41,453 bases of DNA from a virus. A program made the position numbers and the translations under genes. Each line of letters opens with the position of its first letter. Positions within the stretch are counted from its first letter, which is position 1. This document shows, piece by piece, positions 37,317 through 41,453 of the stretch. Where the stretch lies: IMG/VR virus record IMGVR_UViG_3300024255_001751, positions 1-41,453 of that record. One strand, written 5' to 3'. The notes under the pieces are model-generated. The model was not told where the DNA came from, made no database searches, and saw only the letters and a program-made list of their open reading frames with translations.

Positions 37317-38479
37317 TGCGTATCGAAGAAGACACGAAACTAGACTACAAAGATGTACTTATTCGTCCTAAGCGTAGTACATTAGGCTCACGTAAAGAAG
37401 TAGACTTATCTAGGGAATTTACATTCCGTAATTATAAATCAGACTTTCCAGATAATGCTCACGACATAGATTACAAAGGAGTACCTATCATTGCAAGCAA
37501 CATGGACGGTGTTGGTACAATGGAAATGGCAGACTACCTTGCAACAGGAGAAGTAATGACTTGTCTTGTAAAAACATACACTGAAGATGAACTTGTAGAG
37601 TACTTTGACGACCACCAAGAACGCACAGATTATGTTGCAATGAGTATTGGCATAACAGATAACGATTATATAAAGTTTAAAGATGTTTACGAACGTGTGG
37701 GCAATCGCCTAAAGTATGTTTGTATTGATGTCGCTAACGGATACAGTCAACGTTTTGTTGAATTTGTACGTGGCTTTAGACTGAACTACCCAAATGTTGT
37801 TATTATAGCAGGTAATGTAGTTACAGGAGAAATGACAGAGGAGTTAATTTTAAGTGGAGCAGATATTGTTAAAGTGGGCATCGGTCCTGGGAGCGTTTGC
37901 ACGACTCGTATTCAAACTGGTGTTGGTTATCCTCAGCTTAGTGCTGTTATTGAGTGTGCTGATGCTGCTCATGGCCTGGGCGGACATATCATCGCTGATG
38001 GTGGATGTAGCACACCTGGAGACGTTGCTAAGGCATTCGCAGGAGGCGCAGACTTCGTTATGCTTGGAGGCATGCTCGCCGGACACGATGAAGGCGGCGG
38101 AGAAGTAATTGAAAAGTTTTATAAGACTGGTGAGTGGGTTCGTAATGAACAATCCCTTGATGGTCAAACTCAATCAATAACTTGGGAAGATGGCATTGAC
38201 AGAAAACGATTTGTACAGTTCTACGGCATGAGTAGTCGTAGTGCTAACGATAAACATTTTGGAGGATTAAAAGATTATCGATCTTCCGAAGGCAGGACAG
38301 TACTAATTCCTTATAGAGGATCTGTAGGAATAACTTTACAAGATATACTAGGCGGAATTAGATCAACTTGCACATATGCAGGTGCTATAAAATTAAAGCA
38401 TCTAAGTAAATGCACGACATTTGTTCGTTGTACACAGACTCATAATCAAGTTTTTGAGTCGCAAACAATAGGGAATTAA
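37316..38479 (+). CDS. guaC: GMP reductase / IMPDH-family enzyme
   Basis: The 387-aa TIM-barrel enzyme starts with [13 protein letters not shown], typical of GMP reductase. It carries the catalytic loop [11 protein letters not shown] (Cys195), the phosphate site [31 protein letters not shown] (given as [12 protein letters not shown] and [12 protein letters not shown]), and a YRGSVG motif. No CBS domain is present, which favours GuaC over IMP dehydrogenase. It converts GMP to IMP, allowing guanine from host RNA to feed adenine nucleotides. The frame is intact, slightly longer than E. coli GuaC (347). Confidence 0.9.
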   Translation: MRIEEDTKLDYKDVLIRPKRSTLGSRKEVDLSREFTFRNYKSDFPDNAHDIDYKGVPIIASNMDGVGTMEMADYLATGEVMTCLVKTYTEDELVEYFDDHQERTDYVAMSIGITDNDYIKFKDVYERVGNRLKYVCIDVANGYSQRFVEFVRGFRLNYPNVVIIAGNVVTGEMTEELILSGADIVKVGIGPGSVCTTRIQTGVGYPQLSAVIECADAAHGLGGHIIADGGCSTPGDVAKAFAGGADFVMLGGMLAGHDEGGGEVIEKFYKTGEWVRNEQSLDGQTQSITWEDGIDRKRFVQFYGMSSRSANDKHFGGLKDYRSSEGRTVLIPYRGSVGITLQDILGGIRSTCTYAGAIKLKHLSKCTTFVRCTQTHNQVFESQTIGN

Positions 38480-38481
38480 TT

Positions 38482-39519
38482 ATGGATCTAAGTATTTTAT
38501 ATAGCGGTCAAGTTTATCTTTTTCTAATTGTATTTGTAATGATGATTGCAGGCATGATAAAAGAGAACGACTTGTTCAAAGACATCTTTTGTTTCTTTGA
38601 ACAGAATTTAAAAAGTAAGAAAGCGGTAGTTGCTATTGTAAGTGCGTTAACAGGACTACTACCTATCAAAGGTCGTGTTACAGTTAGTGCTGGCATGTTA
38701 GACACACTTGCACCCGATAAAGGGTGTTGTGGTCGAGAAAAGTTTGGACCAATTGATTATGTAAGCACACACCACTACTACTTTTGGTCGCCACTAGAGA
38801 AAACAGTTATTTTGCCAATGGCGGCGTTCGGACTGTCTTATGGTGCATTTATGAGTATGATGTGGCCATTGCTTGCTGTAAGTATTGCTTTTATTCTTGG
38901 CTACTTGATATGGGGTGTTAAAGAAAGTGATATCCAATTACAAGATTGCGGAACAGAGATTAAAGTAAGTCGTATCACACGTTATGTATTTCCATACATT
39001 GCAGGTGTAGTTGCTATTGTAGGTGGCGTAGACTTTATGTGGTCATTTGGATTGCTTACATTGTATTACATGTTTTGTACAGCAACATTTGATTTTAAGA
39101 AGTTACTAGGTTATGTTGACTGGAAACTTATAGGCTGGGTAGCTCTTATTATTGCTCTAGCTAACTTTGCTGTTTCTAACACAGAAGCAATTAAAACAGG
39201 ATTAGAAAGTACAGGATTGGATATTAATACTCCACTTGGCTTTATTGGTCTTAGTGTGTTTAGTTTCTTAGGTGCGTTTGCACTAGGAAGTAGTTCACGC
39301 TTTGGTGCTATCACAGTGTTGATGGCAAGTATATATGGTTTAGAATATCTTCCTTGGTTCTTTGCAGTAGACTTTGTAGGCTATCTAATTAGTCCTATGC
39401 ACAAGTGCGTAGCAATTGGTATGCTGTACTTTGGAACTAAGTTAAGATATTACATTACCATACTAGGCATATGGGGCGGATTAGTAATTGGCACCGCTGG
39501 ATTGCTGTTAATAATTTAA
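38482..39519 (+). CDS. polytopic membrane protein, possible transporter (345 aa)
   Basis: About nine hydrophobic helices are visible, starting YLFLIVFVMMIAGMI. A cytoplasmic-type loop with APDKGCCGREKFGPIDYVST and the motif SPLEKTVILPMAAFGLSYG near residue 100 precede helix pairs with GAFALGSSSRFGAITVLMAS. The broken-helix Ser/Gly-rich segments resemble citrate/ion transporters such as the DUF401 group, but the match is by eye only. It follows guaC by two bases. Substrate unknown. Confidence 0.6.
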   Translation: MDLSILYSGQVYLFLIVFVMMIAGMIKENDLFKDIFCFFEQNLKSKKAVVAIVSALTGLLPIKGRVTVSAGMLDTLAPDKGCCGREKFGPIDYVSTHHYYFWSPLEKTVILPMAAFGLSYGAFMSMMWPLLAVSIAFILGYLIWGVKESDIQLQDCGTEIKVSRITRYVFPYIAGVVAIVGGVDFMWSFGLLTLYYMFCTATFDFKKLLGYVDWKLIGWVALIIALANFAVSNTEAIKTGLESTGLDINTPLGFIGLSVFSFLGAFALGSSSRFGAITVLMASIYGLEYLPWFFAVDFVGYLISPMHKCVAIGMLYFGTKLRYYITILGIWGGLVIGTAGLLLII

Positions 39520-39534
39520 AACATAAAAATTAAA

Positions 39535-39557
39535 GTAGGCCTATCATTTGGGCCTAC
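39535..39557 (+). promoter_or_regulatory. GTAGGCC/GGCCTAC hairpin before barrel gene
   Basis: A perfect 7-bp stem with a 9-base loop lies between the transporter stop and the SD (CGGAG) of the gene at 39577. No T-run follows, so a leader structure or weak terminator are both possible. Confidence 0.55.
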
Positions 39558-39576
39558 AACTACGGAGACTTGTAAG

Positions 39577-40167
39577 ATGAAATATATAATAACACTAATA
39601 ATGCTGTCATTAACAGCAACCTTTGCACAAGCAGAGGATTTTGATTATGTTGAAGTTAATACGTTTGTTACACATTCTGACAGCGGACTTACTATAGGCA
39701 TAAGAGAAAACATCGACTTAGACGAGTCACAAATAATTGTAAGGAAAGACTTTACTGGAACACCTTACAGATTAGAGTACAGAAATGTACTAAAAGAACA
39801 GCGTGAAGAACATTGGTTTAGAGCGCAAATGAAAGGCTTTCGATCAGGTGCGTTATGGTACAATCATCGTATTGAGCATCGTATCAGAGAGAGCAAAGAT
39901 AACGTGTTTCGTTATCGCCCACAGTTTGGCATAAAGCCAGACAACGTTACTGTCTTTGGCGGCAAGCCGTTTATTACGTTCGAGCCCCAATTCAACCTAA
40001 CTTATAGTTCAGGTAAAGCAGGCTACAGTCACTTACAAACCTTTACAGGATTAGAGTATAAAGTAAGTGACAAATTTACAGTAGTACCATATGTTGAAGT
40101 TGACTATAACAAAAGTTTTGAAAAGGATATTGCATTCTTTATAGTTGACTTTAAATTCAAACTATAG
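39577..40167 (+). CDS. outer-membrane beta-barrel protein (196 aa)
   Basis: Signal peptide MKYIITLIMLSLTATFAQA, cut before EDF. Amphipathic strands follow (YVEVNTFVTHSDSGLTIGI, YRLEYRNVLKEQREEHWFRA, FITFEPQFNLTYSSG) and the end is IVDFKFKL. About eight strands fit. Similar in size and layout to the 30542 protein but not obviously its copy. Its 3' end contains the -35 of the groES promoter. Probably an outer-membrane protein; role unknown. Confidence 0.78.
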   Translation: MKYIITLIMLSLTATFAQAEDFDYVEVNTFVTHSDSGLTIGIRENIDLDESQIIVRKDFTGTPYRLEYRNVLKEQREEHWFRAQMKGFRSGALWYNHRIEHRIRESKDNVFRYRPQFGIKPDNVTVFGGKPFITFEPQFNLTYSSGKAGYSHLQTFTGLEYKVSDKFTVVPYVEVDYNKSFEKDIAFFIVDFKFKL

Positions 40168-40173
40168 TATAAT
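40145..40173 (+). promoter_or_regulatory. sigma70-type promoter for groES
   Basis: TTGACT (40145-40150), 17 bp and TATAAT (40168-40173). The -10 starts one base after the barrel-gene stop. Confidence 0.88.
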
Positions 40174-40196
40174 TAATTTAATTTACAGGAGTAATT

Positions 40197-40484
40197 ATGA
40201 ACTTAAGACCAATTCTTGATAAGATAATTATCAAGATAGACGACCCAGATGAGCAAACAGCCGGCGGCATTTTTATCGCCAAATCTCAGCCCGATACTAT
40301 TATGGAAGCTGAGGTTTTAGCTGTTGGTCCTGGAGCACACGATGATAAAGGTAACTTTATTGTACCTGAAGTTAGTGTTGGTGATAGAATATTAGTCAAC
40401 CCAGGCACAGGTGAATCGTACGAATTATCAGATGTAAAATACACAACTATCGTCGAAAAAGATATAGTAGCGGTTTTACAATGA
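40197..40484 (+). CDS. groES: GroES-like co-chaperonin (95 aa)
   Basis: LRPILDKIIIKIDDPDEQTAGGI matches the GroES start (given in part: LRPILDKIIIKI and EQTAGGIF); the mobile loop with TAGGIFIA is present, then EAEVLAVGPG and VGDRILVNPG. Length equals bacterial GroES (about 95-97), whereas T4 gp31 is longer, so it looks captured from a host. CAGGAG precedes the ATG. It would cap host GroEL to fold phage proteins, probably the capsid protein. Confidence 0.92.
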   Translation: MNLRPILDKIIIKIDDPDEQTAGGIFIAKSQPDTIMEAEVLAVGPGAHDDKGNFIVPEVSVGDRILVNPGTGESYELSDVKYTTIVEKDIVAVLQ

Positions 40485-40548
40485 TAAATAAATGTGTAGG
40501 AAAGATCGATTCCTTCCTACATTTAACTGGCACGCCGAAAGGGTGCTA
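40483..40548 (+). promoter_or_regulatory. late promoter with two leader hairpins before hsp20
   Basis: GATAAATA (40483-40490) is followed by TGTAGGAA...TTCCTACA (40495-40521, 8-bp stem plus 2 more) and by GCACGCC-GAAA-GGGTGC (40530-40546) with a GNRA-type tetraloop and one bulged G. The first stem begins near the expected transcript start. Confidence 0.6.
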
Positions 40549-40579
40549 AATTTAATCTTGCTTAATAAAGGAGAAAAAA

Positions 40580-41044
40580 ATGACAAGACTAACAACTCTA
40601 GACCTACCTAACTTCCACAGAGCCACAGTTGGCTTTGATAGAATGTTTAATGAACTTGAAAGACAGTTTGCAAACAGTCCAAACGGAAACGGGTATCCCC
40701 CATATAACATTGCACAAGTAAACGAAGACGAGTATATGATCTCGTTGGCTGTTGCTGGTTTTGGTATGGACAACCTTTCAATTGAACAGGAAAAGAATAT
40801 CCTTACTATTGAAGGTACTACTCCGCAAGGAGATGAAGACGTAAATTATCTACACAAAGGAATTGCAGGACGCAACTTCCGTAGAGAGTTTACCCTTGCA
40901 GATCACGTTGAAGTAGTTGATGCAAGCCTTAAACTAGGTATGCTTAACATTCATTTAAAGCGTGAAGTTCCTGAAGAACTGCAACCAAAGAAAATTAAGA
41001 TCAATGAAGGTCTTACAATTGATGGTGAAGTTGCTGAGAAGTAA
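40580..41044 (+). CDS. small heat-shock protein (HSP20/IbpA family)
   Basis: The 154-aa protein has the IbpA-like N-terminus (HRATVGFDRMFNELERQF), the alpha-crystallin domain starting YPPYNIAQVNEDEYMISLAV, the GIAGRNFRREFTL segment and a C-terminal GMLNIHLKRE strand. It would hold unfolded proteins. AAAGGAG lies ahead of the ATG. A late promoter and hairpins precede it and a terminator follows, so it is expressed late and separately from groES. sHSP genes are common in T4-like marine phages. Confidence 0.93.
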   Translation: MTRLTTLDLPNFHRATVGFDRMFNELERQFANSPNGNGYPPYNIAQVNEDEYMISLAVAGFGMDNLSIEQEKNILTIEGTTPQGDEDVNYLHKGIAGRNFRREFTLADHVEVVDASLKLGMLNIHLKREVPEELQPKKIKINEGLTIDGEVAEK

Positions 41045-41051
41045 CTAGTCT

Positions 41052-41079
41052 TGGGGGAGTGTAACAACTCCCCCATTTA
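41052..41079 (+). terminator. terminator hairpin after hsp20
   Basis: TGGGGGAGT-GTAACA-ACTCCCCCA, a perfect 9-bp stem, is followed by TTTATT. Confidence 0.8.
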
Positions 41080-41094
41080 TTAGAGGAAAGAAAA

Positions 41095-41397
41095 ATGTCG
41101 ACAGATGTGCAACTTGATGAAAAGATAACACAAAAAATTGAGAAACCTAGTAAGTATAAGGTAGTATTTCTTAATGATGATGCAACGCCAATGGAATGGG
41201 TAGTGTCATTATTAATATCTGTATTCAAACACAGCCAGGCTTCAGCCGAAGAAATAACAATGACGATACATACAGAAGGAAGTGGTATTGTAGGAGTTTA
41301 CTCTTACGAAATCGCTGAAGTAAAAGCAACTGAAGCAACTACACTTAGTAGGAACAATGGATTTCCCCTGCAAGTAAAAGTTGAAGAAAACGGATAA
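41095..41397 (+). CDS. clpS: ClpS-like Clp protease adaptor
   Basis: YKVVFLNDDATPMEWVVSLL (about residues 21-40) is the ClpS core. AEEITMTIHTEGSGIVGVYS and EIAEVKATEA complete it, with FPLQVKVEE at the end. Length 100 aa is usual. ClpS delivers N-degron substrates to ClpAP. The phage version may redirect host proteolysis. GAGGAAAG precedes the ATG. It starts the last operon of the window, one base before the partial gene downstream. Confidence 0.92.
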   Translation: MSTDVQLDEKITQKIEKPSKYKVVFLNDDATPMEWVVSLLISVFKHSQASAEEITMTIHTEGSGIVGVYSYEIAEVKATEATTLSRNNGFPLQVKVEENG

Positions 41398-41398
41398 T

Positions 41399-41453
41399 AT
41401 GGCGAATTTAAAAGAACTAACATGGGCACATCATCAAGAAGCAGAACGACAAG
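41399..41453 (+). CDS. heme oxygenase-like protein, N-terminal fragment
   Basis: Only 18 residues are in the window: MANLKELTWAHHQEAERQ. The pattern L-x-E-L-T-x2-H-x3-AE matches the N-terminus of heme oxygenases, in which the proximal heme His follows the Thr. Heme oxygenase opens heme to biliverdin, CO and iron. The start lies one base after the clpS stop. Given the ALAS gene in the same genome this is attractive, but the fragment is too short for certainty; other members of the heme oxygenase/TenA fold are possible. Confidence 0.45.
   Translation, partial: MANLKELTWAHHQEAERQ

Noticed and set aside
1-41453. tRNA genes, CRISPR arrays, insertion sequences, attachment sites
   Set aside because: I looked at the gene-free gaps for cloverleaf arms with GTTCRA loops, for regularly spaced repeats and for transposase motifs, and saw none. 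A tRNA scan would be needed to exclude a divergent tRNA.

Overview
The window is a 41.4 kb stretch of a large marine T4-type myovirus. It has no rRNA or tRNA gene that I can see, dense small genes with frequent ATGA/TAATG overlaps, tail-fibre and spike genes, a class Ia ribonucleotide reductase set, and many copies of a T4-like late-promoter octamer (NATAAATA). Several cargo genes point to an alphaproteobacterial host, plausibly SAR11/SAR116-like: a Shemin-type 5-aminolevulinate synthase, DUF1127 proteins and a 17 kDa-antigen-like lipoprotein. The host call is inference; no host sequence is present.

Layout. 1-1037: leftward early operons (small lipoprotein, small membrane protein, HAD phosphatase cut by the window edge). 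1104-3006: rightward small late genes, YqgE and an HNH nuclease. 3003-5562: leftward operon with 5-aminolevulinate synthase, two membrane proteins and a 2OG-Fe(II) oxygenase. 5603-11252: late virion cluster with a 1287-aa tail fibre and a second fibre-like protein. 11352-12489: leftward small genes, including a DUF1127 protein and two small neighbours that may be related. 12777-14226: two rightward genes (small secreted barrel-like protein, PiT-like permease) whose leaders carry the same covarying RNA motif. 14348-16036: prs and a convergent class 3 lipase. 16105-22889: late cluster of small virion-type proteins, a nucleotidyltransferase, a ligase-like protein, and a gene that seems to need a -1 frameshift. 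22944-30455: exonuclease, beta-helix spike, nrdA-nrdB-glutaredoxin, PAAR tip and small conserved proteins. 30542-36075: outer-membrane barrel, SNase-like nuclease, SleB endolysin, three overlapping lipoproteins and a membrane-anchored coiled-coil protein. 36079-41453: ribosomal protein bS21, a second 2OG oxygenase, GMP reductase, a polytopic transporter-like protein, another barrel protein, GroES, HSP20, ClpS and the start of a probable heme oxygenase.

How it fits together. Promoters with TTGACA/TTGACT and TATAAT-like boxes 17-18 bp apart precede metabolic, envelope and host-takeover genes. NATAAATA octamers precede virion genes. The phage appears to support nucleotide supply (Prs, NrdAB, glutaredoxin, GuaC), proteostasis (GroES, HSP20, ClpS), translation (bS21), tetrapyrrole metabolism (ALAS plus probable heme oxygenase), phosphate uptake (PiT-like) and remodelling of the host envelope (four lipoproteins, three secreted barrel-like proteins, lipase, SleB).

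The most unusual observations are: the duplicated leader RNA with compensatory base changes; a set of proteins with a shared N-terminal tag resembling the T4 capsid-targeting sequence; the A-AAA-AAG -1 frameshift candidate; and ALAS together with a heme oxygenase-like gene in one phage.
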